Shown here in pieces: positions 52,652 through 60,340 of a stretch of 64,000 nt of DNA. How positions within the stretch are numbered: position 1 is the stretch's first letter; each line of letters starts with the position of its first letter. Position numbers and translations under genes: made by a program. A model generated the notes under the pieces. That model did not search any database, had not been told where the DNA came from, and saw nothing but the letters and a program-made list of their open reading frames with translations. The DNA is from an uncultured Poribacteria bacterium (GTDB lineage: Bacteria > Poribacteria > WGA-4E > WGA-3G): NCBI GenBank assembly GCA_951828515.1, contig OX639992.1, forward strand, positions 4,566,217 through 4,630,216, written 5' to 3'.

Positions 52652-53279
52652 ATCTGTTTTCTTTTCTGAATCAGGATTTTCAAATTTTAAGGGTTAGAAA
52701 CCTATCCCACAGGTGTTGTAGATAATAACAGATTTTCAGGGGAAAGTCAAAGGGAAGTGGCTGTCAGTTATCAGCAATTATAGCGATCAGCCGTCAGCCG
52801 TCAACAAAGAGGATTATCTTCAACGAGGGAAAATCCACAGAAACACCCAAGCAAATACCCCTATCAAAAACACCTCTTTACTGATTGCTGAAAGGTTTTT
52901 CAGCGAAAAACCGACCTGATTACTGACAGCCACTAAGCAGTCGGCAAGAGTCAGGAATCGAAGTTCTTGCCTACGGATGAAGATTAAGAATTTAGTCAGG
53001 TAATTTCTGAACGTGTGATAATGCACATCGCATTTGGGCGAGTACGCCGCAAAATTGCACGACTACCATCAGACCCGTTTGTAGTAGGGCAATTCATTGC
53101 ACGTCAATTACCGAAGCGATTTAATAACGAATGGCAATTGCGCTTGAAACGTTCCGCGCCGCTGGCGAGGTTTCCCAACCTCGCTTATTCTTACAATCAC
53201 GTTACCATAACATACCACACGCCACAATTTGTAGGTTGGGTTGAACGGACACATAAAGTTTAGGATGCAGTATTCCCAC
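52652..53279. other. Repeat-built spacer
   Basis: No gene. From left to right it contains CTGAATCAGGATTTTCAAA, TCAGCCGTCAGCCGTCAAC, ACCCCTATCAAAAACACCTC, the hairpin GGTTTTT-CAGCG-AAAAACC (about 52890-52910) with GACCTGATTACTGACAGCC, a diverged TTTGTAGTAGGGCAATTCAT word (about 53080-53103), and CGCTGGCGAGGTTTCCCAACC (about 53159-53182). Confidence 0.6.
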
Positions 53280-53774
53280 TTAGTACCGCTTTTTAAGGTG
53301 TCCCCAAGTCGTTGCCAACTTCCCTTTGGCATTGACAGGCAACGTCAGTGGATGTTCCAACAGTAACGTAATCATCTGGTCGAGCTTGTTTTCGCGGGCA
53401 ATCTGTAGGGCACTGCGTCCGTGTGTGTCGCGTAGGAAGGGGAGAATGTCCTCATGCGCAAGCAACGCCTCGACGACCTCAGTCAACTCGTGCGACACCG
53501 CGTAGTGGAGTGCCGTCCTGCCTTCCTTGTCTTGGGTATTGACCTTGATATCGTTGTTAGGCGGAAGGTTGATAACCTGCCCGCCCGAGATAACCTTGTG
53601 TCCCAGCAGAACTTTAATAAGCCTGTTGTCTTCGTGTAGCACTGCATAGTGGAGTGCCGTCATACCCTCCGCGTCTTGGGCATTGATATCGAGATTTTCG
53701 TCCTGTTTGATCATCCAAAGACCCCTCACCTCGAGCCCGTGTTTCAGTTCAAAGATGAGCGGATGCTTTGGCAC
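53280..53774 (-). CDS. Ankyrin-repeat segment with C-terminal TTWGxLK motif (3' part of a frameshifted gene)
   Basis: Three or four ankyrin repeats: I-N-A-Q-D-A-E-G-M-T-A-L-H-Y-A-V, then V-N-T-Q-D-K-E-G-R-T-A-L-H-Y-A-V, then R-D-T-H-G-R-S-A-L-Q-I-A. The protein ends G-K-L-A-T-T-W-G-H-L-K-K-R-Y. The apparent start is a GTG lacking a ribosome site. In-frame sequence further upstream reads N-A-E-P-V-G-C-V-P-K-H-P-L, and joins the signal-peptide-bearing segment (53744-54058) if one base is added near 53798-53803 (CTGCAAATGCC to CTGCAAAATGCC). The intact ancestor would be a secreted ankyrin protein of about 260 aa. It may now be a pseudogene, or require frameshifting. Confidence 0.7.
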   Translation of the reverse strand: MPKHPLIFELKHGLEVRGLWMIKQDENLDINAQDAEGMTALHYAVLHEDNRLIKVLLGHKVISGGQVINLPPNNDIKVNTQDKEGRTALHYAVSHELTEVVEALLAHEDILPFLRDTHGRSALQIARENKLDQMITLLLEHPLTLPVNAKGKLATTWGHLKKRY

Positions 53775-54073
53775 ACAGCCGACTGGCTCGGCATTTGCAG
53801 GACTTCGGTCACCGCAGCCGTCAACGCTGCGTCGTTATGCCGTTCCTCGGGCGGGCAATTATCACCATAACTGTAATGGATCGTCCAGTGGTCTTCATGC
53901 ACCCTCTTTGTCAGGGTTTTGAGATTGTCCGCGCCTGCGTGCTGAAACGTTATGAACCCCGGGGCATCCGGGACACTGCTGAGGAACAGGTATCCCACTA
54001 ACGCGCACATAAAGAGCAGGTGGAATGTTCGTAAGCATTTCATACAGTGTCGTCCCATCTAAAGTCTCCTTTT
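53682..54073. repeat. 392-bp direct repeat, copy 1
   Basis: Matches 56181-56572 without gaps and with few substitutions, offset 2499. It covers the signal-peptide segment and its ribosome site and ends in the T run after AAAGTCTCC. Together the two copies bracket the ATPase-nuclease gene. Confidence 0.93.
53744..54058 (-). CDS. Signal-peptide-bearing N-terminal segment of the frameshifted ankyrin gene, copy 1
   Basis: A 104-aa frame with an N-terminal signal sequence (basic M-G-R-H-C-M-K-C-L-R, core L-L-F-M-C-A-L-V-G-Y-L-F-L). It is followed by a mature part with H-E-D-H-W-T-I-H-Y-S-Y-G-D-N-C-P-P-E-E-R. GGAGACTTT lies just upstream of the ATG. The last ~18 residues run into the ankyrin segment out of frame, with 31 bp of overlap between the two frames. 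Almost the same DNA is repeated at 56181-56572 with the identical frame relationship. No family is recognised for the mature part. Confidence 0.6.
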   Translation of the reverse strand: MGRHCMKCLRTFHLLFMCALVGYLFLSSVPDAPGFITFQHAGADNLKTLTKRVHEDHWTIHYSYGDNCPPEERHNDAALTAAVTEVLQMPSQSAVCQSIRSSLN

Positions 54074-54121
54074 CTCAGCGTCTTGGATTCCGCAAACCGT
54101 TCACCTCAACCCATGCACCCC

Positions 54122-54187
54122 TCAATACCGCCTTTTGAGAGGTCCCCACGTCGTCGTCAACTTACCCGCAGACGTGACCGACCACAA
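54122..54187 (-). pseudogene. Orphan 3' end of a TTWGxLK-tailed gene
   Basis: Twenty-one codons read S-V-T-S-A-G-K-L-T-T-T-W-G-P-L-K-R-R-Y and stop; a stop codon also precedes them closely. Apart from the shared tail motif the gene is missing. It lies directly upstream (minus strand) of the ankyrin gene, suggesting a former array of tail-bearing genes. Confidence 0.6.
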
Positions 54188-54378
54188 TCAACGGTAAAAG
54201 TATACGAAGATTTCCAGAAAATCTCAAGAAAAAAGATGCTCATCTCAGAGCCGTTCTGTTTGAGTTGTAATAAATATTGAATTCCACACAGAGATGTGAT
54301 ACAATAAAGTGAGAGTTAACACCCAATTATGCGATGACGGCCCCTTATGCCATCGTGGAATTCTACGGAGAAAAGGGA

Positions 54379-55983
54379 ATGAGACGTTTTGGGACCGAAG
54401 GCCGCCTGTATCTTGAGGATAACTACGTTGTCCTCCGCACAGAAGAGACTGCCGATTTCACCGACCGCGTCAAACAGGGCAAATACATCGTGCTTTTCGC
54501 GCCGCGCCAGACCGGTAAGACCACCTTTTTTCGACTGGCCCTTGACGCGCTCACAACTGAAGATTTAATCTACTTCCCAATCCAGCTGAACTTTGAGGAG
54601 TACGAAGACTACACCCCGACCGATTTTTATACCTACTTCTATAGGGACGTTCGCAAAGAAATCGAAGACGTTTTTCAGACACGCGGGGCGGTTCCCTCTG
54701 AAACGCTAATACAATTCTTGGATAACGTGAAGATAATCGATCACGTTTCGATGAGAATGTTTTTTGAAGAACTGGCAAGCTTTCTAAAAAATCAGAAGGT
54801 CGTCCTCCTCATTGACGAATTCGATGCTATCCCACGAGACGCTGTCAAGGGATTCTTACGTTCGCTACGCCATATCTATCTTTCCGGTAGGACGCGATGC
54901 CCACATAGCGTCGGTATCGTCGGCATCAAGAACATCATTCAGCTCAACTATGATAGGTCTATCTCACCCTTCAATATTCAGCAGGAATTCCATTTACCCA
55001 ACTTTACCCTTGAGCAGGTCCAAGAACTCCTTGGACAGTATACTGACGAAGTCGGGCAAGCCTTCGCGCCCGAGGTCATAACTGCTATTCATAAACAGAC
55101 AGCTGGACAACCCGTGCTTGTCAACCGATTGGCGCAGATTCTCACCGAGGAACTAAATATCCCGAAAACCGAACCGATTGCGATAGAACACTTCACAACG
55201 GCACACGCACAACTCCTCCACACTCCCAATACCAACATCCAACATTTGACGACCAATGTCCGGAGAGACCCGCGCTTTGAGAGCATGCTGATGCGCATTA
55301 TGGCAAATGATGACGGGGTCCCCTTCAACCTACACAATGACATCATTAATGAACTTGCCACTTATGGTATCATTAAAGAAGGGAGTGACGGTATGTGTGA
55401 GATCCTCAATCCGATATATGTCTATTGCATCCTGCAGGCATTCAAACCCGTTGTAAATGGATTGGAACAGGAGTACTTCCTCGGAGATTATGATTATCTC
55501 ACACCTACTGGACAGATTGAACTCGCGGCGTTACTTGATAACTTCCGAGATTTTATTGCACGGGCAGGGTTCAGGATTCTACAAGTGCCAGACACCCCAC
55601 AAGAGTCGGTAGGAAGGCACCTGCTCCTCGCTTATATTGACGCGTTTGTGAGACGCATTGGCGGTGTTATGCACATTGAGGCACAGACAGGTCGTGGACG
55701 GATGGACATCATTCTTACGCACAATAAACGAAAATATATCATTGAAACAAAAGTTTGGAGAGGCATGAGACGCTATCAAGCCGGCAAGCAGCAGCTCGCC
55801 GCTTATCTGAAATTGGAGGGAGCCACCGAAGGATACTATGTCGTCTTCGATCATCGAAAAGAGGCAGAACCCCGCGTAGAAACAGAGACGCTATCAGAAA
55901 ACCTGACGGTTCGGAGTTATGTTATTCCCGTGATGCAAGAAATTCCTTCACGCAGAACCGAATCTAATTCAAATCTGTTATAA
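54379..55983 (+). CDS. AAA-like ATPase fused to a PD-(D/E)XK nuclease-like domain
   Basis: A 534-aa protein. The N-terminal ATPase domain resembles the AAA-ATPase-like/archaeal-ATPase group: Walker A A-P-R-Q-T-G-K-T-T at 41-49, Walker B V-V-L-L-I-D-E-F-D at 141-149, and a winged-helix region around 240-360. The C terminus has a PD-(D/E)XK signature: D443 in G-R-M-D-I-I-L, then E456-x-K458 in Y-I-I-E-T-K-V-W. Such ATPase-nuclease proteins are very common, often multicopy, with unproven roles in mobile-element or defence biology. The ATG at 54379 has AAGGGA upstream and matches the family's usual M-R-x-F-x-T-E-G start; a longer frame to 54334 exists. The gene lies alone between two 392-bp direct repeats. 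Confidence 0.86.
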   Translation: MRRFGTEGRLYLEDNYVVLRTEETADFTDRVKQGKYIVLFAPRQTGKTTFFRLALDALTTEDLIYFPIQLNFEEYEDYTPTDFYTYFYRDVRKEIEDVFQTRGAVPSETLIQFLDNVKIIDHVSMRMFFEELASFLKNQKVVLLIDEFDAIPRDAVKGFLRSLRHIYLSGRTRCPHSVGIVGIKNIIQLNYDRSISPFNIQQEFHLPNFTLEQVQELLGQYTDEVGQAFAPEVITAIHKQTAGQPVLVNRLAQILTEELNIPKTEPIAIEHFTTAHAQLLHTPNTNIQHLTTNVRRDPRFESMLMRIMANDDGVPFNLHNDIINELATYGIIKEGSDGMCEILNPIYVYCILQAFKPVVNGLEQEYFLGDYDYLTPTGQIELAALLDNFRDFIARAGFRILQVPDTPQESVGRHLLLAYIDAFVRRIGGVMHIEAQTGRGRMDIILTHNKRKYIIETKVWRGMRRYQAGKQQLAAYLKLEGATEGYYVVFDHRKEAEPRVETETLSENLTVRSYVIPVMQEIPSRRTESNSNLL

Positions 55984-56038
55984 CTACTTTCGATTATATC
56001 TTACAGGGTGCCAACGGAGGGATTGCTTCTCCTTGCGC

Positions 56039-56100
56039 TTGAAGCTCCCAGCATTGATGAGTTTACGCATGAATTGCTGGGAATTAGAAGTTAGCTTCAA
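56039..56100. repeat. Imperfect long hairpin downstream of the ATPase-nuclease gene
   Basis: TTGAAGCT-CCCAGCA (56039-56053) pairs with TGCTGGG (56075-56081) and AGCTTCAA (56093-56100), the outer and inner arms being separated by an 11-nt bulge. It could be a transcription terminator without T run or a remnant end of an IS200/IS605-type element (weak resemblance only). Confidence 0.45.
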
Positions 56101-56180
56101 AATTCGGAAACCTCGCCAGTAATAGAAGAATCCTGATTCAGCCGATAGACGCTCCACCTTCCGAATTAGTATTCCTGTTT

Positions 56181-56572
56181 ATTGATATCGAGATTTTCGT
56201 CCTCTTCGAGCATCCAAAGACCCCTCACCTCGAGCCCGTGTTTCAGTTCAAAGATGAGTGGATGCTTTGGCACACAGCCGACTGGCTCGGCATTTGCAGG
56301 ACTTCGGTCACCGCAGCCGTCAACGCTGCGTCGTTATGCCGTTCCTCGGGCGGGCAATTATCACCATAACTGTAATGGATCGTCCAGTGGTCTTCATGCA
56401 CCCTCTTTGTCAGGGTTTTAAGATTGTCCCAGCCTGCGTGCGCAAACGTCATGAACCCCGGGGCATCCGGGACACTGCTGAGGAACAGGTATCCCACTAA
56501 CGCGCACATAAAGAGCAGGTGGAATGTTCGTAAGCATTTCATACAGTGTCGTCCCATCTAAAGTCTCCTTTT
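56181..56572. repeat. 392-bp direct repeat, copy 2
   Basis: Second copy of 53682-54073, same orientation. The join on its left falls within the first base pairs of ATTGATATCGAGATTTTCG. The right join is the T run after AAAGTCTCC, beyond which lies the DUF433 gene. Confidence 0.93.
56243..56557 (-). pseudogene. Signal-peptide-bearing segment, copy 2 (duplicate without the ankyrin part)
   Basis: Encodes 104 aa almost identical to copy 1, including the signal sequence and the same out-of-frame ending. Here the repeat boundary cuts off the ankyrin and tail parts, so even frame correction would give no ankyrin protein. A secreted ~100-aa product is possible in principle. Confidence 0.6.
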
Positions 56573-56587
56573 TAGCGGGAGTGTCTA

Positions 56588-56791
56588 TCACTGTTGGCGT
56601 GATGGGATGGCTCGGGTCAACACGAGTTCTAAAAAATCGACTGCCTGTTCCCGAGAGACCGAAGGGAACCCTTCAAGAAAATAGTCAAGACTCTCCCCGG
56701 CTTTGAGATGATCGATAAGTGCTTTTACAGGAACACGAGTACCCGTAAACACAGGTGTCCCCTCGTGAATCTCAGGATCTTGGTTTATCAC
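56588..56791 (-). CDS. DUF433 family antitoxin-like protein
   Basis: A 67-aa DUF433 protein: I-H-E-G-T-P-V-F-T-G-T-R-V-P-V near the start, then L-K-A-G-E-S-L-D-Y-F-L-E-G-F-P, and V-S-R-E-Q-A-V-D-F-L near the end, which is the whole family consensus. DUF433 proteins are usually the antitoxin half of a pair with a PIN-like DUF5615 toxin encoded directly downstream. Here the position downstream is occupied by direct repeat copy 2, beginning 15 nt after the stop, and no DUF5615 sequence is visible. The start is GTG with a poor ribosome site. It is likely an orphan left after the duplication. Confidence 0.82.
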   Translation of the reverse strand: MINQDPEIHEGTPVFTGTRVPVKALIDHLKAGESLDYFLEGFPSVSREQAVDFLELVLTRAIPSRQQ

Positions 56792-56865
56792 GTGCTCAGG
56801 AATCGACAGGCAGTAAAAATCGCGAGTAAAACTCGCTCCTACAGAAGTGGTCAGGGAGTGCGCGG

Positions 56866-58263
56866 CTACATACCAGCCAGTCTCGCCTTCAACGTTTCTA
56901 TCGGGACGGGTTTCGTCAAATCCATGAGATAGATCCGCATGTGATCCGAACGATCAGAACTGAATACAAGCGTTTTTCCGTCCCGTGAGAGACTCGGTTC
57001 AAAATGCGCGCCTATGTGGTTCGTGAGTTGGGTTTTGTTTCTGCCATCGGTATCCATCGTCCAGAGCGTATAATGGTTATGCGCGTTCGAGACATAGATA
57101 ATCCGTTTGCCATCCGGGCTGAAAGTAGGATGGTAATGGGAACCTATATTCCCATAAGTCAATCGCTGGACGGTTCCTCCGTCTGCGTTAACACTGAAAA
57201 TGTGGTAAATGTCATCTACCATTCCGGTGAAGGCAATCTGCTTTCCATTAGGGGCCCACGTTGGATGCCCATCGTCTACATCGTTGTGTGTCAGTCGCTT
57301 TTTGTTTCTACCATCAATATGAATGGCGTAGATTTCCAATGTGGCATTATTCTCCGTGCTCCCGGGTTCGCTCTCGGTTTCCTGCATCGGTGCTTTGGAT
57401 TCAAATGCGATTTTTTGCCCGTCAGGTGAAAAGACAGGGGCACGTTGCGCGCCCTCTATATCGATTAACGGACGCTGGTTCCTACCGTCAATATCCATGA
57501 GGTAGATCGTCGCAGTTCTCGGGTCGGAACCACTTGCTTGGACAGATGGGAGCATCATACCGCCACGTGTCCTCTCTGAAACGAAGGCGATCGACTTACC
57601 ATCTGGTGAAAAAGCAGGCATGTATTCGTCAAGTTCATCGGTATGTGTGAGCTGCTGAAGTGAACGGGTCGCGATGTCCATGAGATACAACTCAGCGTTC
57701 TGGAGACGATTTGAGGTGAAGGCGAGCCATTGACCATCAGGTGAAATTGCGGGACTATAATCGTCGGAATACTTCGCAGTAAACGTCATCATATCTCCTT
57801 TTTCAGTGAAGGTTTGCTCGTAATCATCACTGCCTTCGGTGCGAATCCGCCGGACATGGTAGGCATCCCCTGTGATACCTGCTAATTGAAGGAGGATGTC
57901 CTTTTCTGGGGAACCACTCAGCAGATTTTGAAATTCGGTGCGCGCAAGAGAACGGTTACCGCTGTGCCAATAGACGCGCCCGAGTGCGAGTGTTATCTCT
58001 GCCCGTTTTGGTGCTAACCTTGTCGCACTTTTGAAGGCATCGATCGCTTGTGTAGCATCCGCCAATCCTTCATGCACCAAACCGAGTTGATAGTAAGCCT
58101 CAGCATTGGAAGGATTCTGTTTAAGTGCCGCCTGAAACTGCTGAATGGCAGATGTAGTGTCGCCTGTTTCAAGAAACGCTTTGCCGCGCTCAACAGTCGG
58201 ATCCCCTCCGCATGCGAGTAGGACTACGAATATAGAAATGAATAGATAGGAACGGGTGTTCAT
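56866..58263 (-). CDS. TPR + TolB-like (PD40) beta-propeller lipoprotein
   Basis: A 465-aa lipoprotein with lipobox V-L-L-A-C18. TPRs occupy about 28-125 (A-I-Q-Q-F-Q-A-A-L-K-Q-N-P, A-E-A-Y-Y-Q-L-G-L-V-H-E-G-L). From about 160 onwards there are PD40/WD40-like repeats with the TolB signature: S-P-A-I-S-P-D-G-Q-W-L-A-F-T-S-N-R, F-S-P-D-G-K-S-I-A-F-V-S-E-R, and W-A-P-N-G-K-Q-I-A-F-T-G. TolB itself lacks TPRs, and there is no tolA/pal here, so this is a TolB-like scaffold rather than TolB. It should face the periplasm. The upstream gap holds spacer repeats. Confidence 0.88.
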   Translation of the reverse strand: MNTRSYLFISIFVVLLACGGDPTVERGKAFLETGDTTSAIQQFQAALKQNPSNAEAYYQLGLVHEGLADATQAIDAFKSATRLAPKRAEITLALGRVYWHSGNRSLARTEFQNLLSGSPEKDILLQLAGITGDAYHVRRIRTEGSDDYEQTFTEKGDMMTFTAKYSDDYSPAISPDGQWLAFTSNRLQNAELYLMDIATRSLQQLTHTDELDEYMPAFSPDGKSIAFVSERTRGGMMLPSVQASGSDPRTATIYLMDIDGRNQRPLIDIEGAQRAPVFSPDGQKIAFESKAPMQETESEPGSTENNATLEIYAIHIDGRNKKRLTHNDVDDGHPTWAPNGKQIAFTGMVDDIYHIFSVNADGGTVQRLTYGNIGSHYHPTFSPDGKRIIYVSNAHNHYTLWTMDTDGRNKTQLTNHIGAHFEPSLSRDGKTLVFSSDRSDHMRIYLMDLTKPVPIETLKARLAGM

Positions 58264-58400
58264 TTTTAATGGCTATCGGTTACCAGTTATCAGTGGTCGA
58301 TCAAGAGGTGTTTTTGCTTGGGTGTTTCCCCTCGTTTAACAAAGGTTCCTCTTGTTACTGACTGCTGACTGCTGACTGCTGACTGCTATTTTTCTGATTG
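58264..58400. repeat. GAGGTGTTTTTGCTTGGGTGTTTCCCCTCG word and CTGACTGC tandem
   Basis: GAGGTGTTTTT...GTTTCCCCTCGTTTAAC is followed by four CTGACTG units (about 58358-58388). The first word recurs at 60226-60258 and in diverged form near 36809-36855 and 38350. Confidence 0.65.
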
Positions 58401-60053
58401 CTATTCCTGAGTTATACGGAGTCGCTGGTTTGCTGGGACATTATGAAGTTTCTGCGTTTCCCCGTTCTGCCAAGTGACCTGTAACATCTCAATCTGTGTG
58501 GCGTTCCCTACGCCAAATTCAGCGATGAGACTGTTAAAGGACATGTAACTATCACCTGCGTAAATTTCTCGGATCTGCGACTGATCTGCCGTTTTTACTT
58601 GGATTTTTGCACCGATAGCATCTCGATTTGTGCCCGTTCCAATGAGTTTGACCTGCAGCCAATTGTTACGGTTTCCGCCCTCATTACGCAACAATGTAGG
58701 TGAGGCATGGTTGTTAACGACGAAAATGTCGACATCACCATCATTATCATAATCTCCAAACGCTGCCCCGCGACCGACTCGGAGTGGAAGTGCCGCAATT
58801 CCAGTCTCCTGGCTAATATCGGTGAATGTCTCATCTCCATTGTTTCTGAACAACATGTCAGCTTGGGGGATAAGCACCTCTGGCTGTCTAAGTTCTTGGA
58901 AAGTACTGCCGTTCGTTACAAAAATATCCAAATCACCGTCGTTGTCAAAATCAAAGAGAGTCGTGCCCCATCCGATCTGTTTGATGCTCTCTTCAGCAAG
59001 CAGGGCAGTATAGGATTCATCTACGAACCGGATCTGTTTAGCATCTCCGTCCTCTTTGAACAAATTTCTATAGAGTGCGTTTTCTTCGTCCACCCAATGG
59101 CTCATAAAGAGATCGGTATCACCGTCAGCGTCGTAATCGCCAGCGGCGAGTCCCATAGAACCACGAAAATCTGCCGCCCATGACTCGGTGCTGACATCAG
59201 TAAAGTTTCCACCGCCCTCGTTGCGATAGACATGGTTTGTAGTGGTATCATTCGCGACATAGAGGTCGAGATCGTTATCGTTATCAAAATCGCTAAAGAT
59301 GGCTTGCATACTTCTACCGCCTACCGCTGCGATTCCCGTTTCATCAGTTGCATCGGTAAAAGTGCCATCACCGTTGTTCCGATAGAAGACGTTATCCTGC
59401 GGGTCAAAGACATGTGGATTCAGAGCACTCGGTACGGGTTTTCCAGATTGCAGGGACTCTGTCTTCATCTGTTCCAACTCTTCCAAGTCATAAGTAACAT
59501 AGTTGCAAACGTAGAGGTCCAAATCGGTGTCGCTGTCTACGTCTGCGAAGGCGGCACCTGTACTCCACAATTCGCAGCCGACACCGGCAACTCCCGTCAC
59601 ATCAGTAAAGGTGGCGTTACCGTTATTCCGATAGAGGACATTCTCACCGTAGTTGGTTAAGTAAAGGTCGAGGTCGGCATCACCGTCATAATCTGCGAAG
59701 ACGCATCCCATGCCGTATCCGTGATGCCCGACACCCGCGGCACACGTGATGTCCGTAAAAGTGCCGTCACCGTTGTTACGATATAGGGCATTAGCGTTTC
59801 CCTTATTACTGTCTCCATTTTGTGTAAAGGGACCGGGGATGTTGACAATGTAGAGGTCAATGTCTCCGTCGTTGTCTATATCGGCAAAGCCTGCGCCGGA
59901 TCCCATGTCCTCCGGGAGTAGGCTGGAACGGGTTTCACTTGAATGCTGAAAATGGATGCCAGCTTCGCTTGTAACATCAACAAAAGTAACCGCGTTTAGC
60001 GTCATGGAAACCGATAGCATAGAGATTGCAAACGCTATGAAAAAGGTATACAC
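58401..60053 (-). CDS. CRTAC1-like exported FG-GAP/ASPIC-UnbV protein
   Basis: An exported propeller of the same family as the proteins at 32921 and 50285: T-F-V-D-V-T-S-E-A-G-I-H-F-Q-H at the mature N terminus, many loops such as D-I-D-N-D-G-D-I-D-L-Y and D-Y-D-A-D-G-D-T-D-L-F, and a C-terminal ASPIC/UnbV domain (N-W-L-Q-V-K-L-I-G-T, then Y-M-S-F-N-S and V-T-W-Q-N-G). The frame is open to 60344, but the first ~95 codons translate CTGATTGC-type repeats and other spacer DNA (S-N-Q-Q-S-A-I-S). I place the start at GTG 60053, giving signal sequence Y-T-F-F-I-A-F-A-I-S-M-L-S-V-S-M. No good ribosome site is visible, so the start is uncertain. Confidence 0.83.
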   Translation of the reverse strand: MYTFFIAFAISMLSVSMTLNAVTFVDVTSEAGIHFQHSSETRSSLLPEDMGSGAGFADIDNDGDIDLYIVNIPGPFTQNGDSNKGNANALYRNNGDGTFTDITCAAGVGHHGYGMGCVFADYDGDADLDLYLTNYGENVLYRNNGNATFTDVTGVAGVGCELWSTGAAFADVDSDTDLDLYVCNYVTYDLEELEQMKTESLQSGKPVPSALNPHVFDPQDNVFYRNNGDGTFTDATDETGIAAVGGRSMQAIFSDFDNDNDLDLYVANDTTTNHVYRNEGGGNFTDVSTESWAADFRGSMGLAAGDYDADGDTDLFMSHWVDEENALYRNLFKEDGDAKQIRFVDESYTALLAEESIKQIGWGTTLFDFDNDGDLDIFVTNGSTFQELRQPEVLIPQADMLFRNNGDETFTDISQETGIAALPLRVGRGAAFGDYDNDGDVDIFVVNNHASPTLLRNEGGNRNNWLQVKLIGTGTNRDAIGAKIQVKTADQSQIREIYAGDSYMSFNSLIAEFGVGNATQIEMLQVTWQNGETQKLHNVPANQRLRITQE

Positions 60054-60340
60054 GTGATATTGGTTTTCGGAAGAATGGTTTTGACCATTAACTCGTGCTT
60101 TAGCAAAAGTATCAGTAGGCGAGTTGATGGTCAAGGTGGAATAGCATTGTCCCGCAAGCCCACACGCGGCTTGCGTCGCGATCAGGTCGGGTTTCTCCGA
60201 AACCCTTTCAGCAGTCAGTAAAGAGGTGTTTTTGATAGGGTGTTTCCCCTCGTTTAAGTTAACTCTTTTGCTAATTGCTGATTGCTGATTGCTAATTGCT
60301 AATTGCTGACTGCTGACTGCTGATGGCTGATGGCTATTTT
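60054..60340. repeat. Spacer with GAGGTGTTTTTGATAGGG word and CTGATTGC tandem
   Basis: Contains GAGGTGTTTTTGATAGGGTG-TTTCCCCTCG (60226-60255), then a run of TGCTGATTGCTGATTGC / TGCTGACTGCTGAC units (about 60274-60325). The minus-strand frame of the CRTAC1 gene happens to stay open across it. Confidence 0.65.

Noticed and set aside
54334-54378. Longer start for the ATPase-nuclease gene
   Set aside because: The 15 extra residues have no family counterpart, while the ATG at 54379 has a better ribosome site and matches the usual protein start.
56039-56100. Interpretation of the hairpin as an IS200/IS605 right end with associated guide-type RNA
   Set aside because: Only the general stem shape is reminiscent; no TnpA or TnpB coding sequence or remnant is present beside it.
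58350-58390. CTGACTG tandem units considered as a CRISPR-like array
   Set aside because: Units are about 7 nt with no spacers of constant length and no cas genes nearby.
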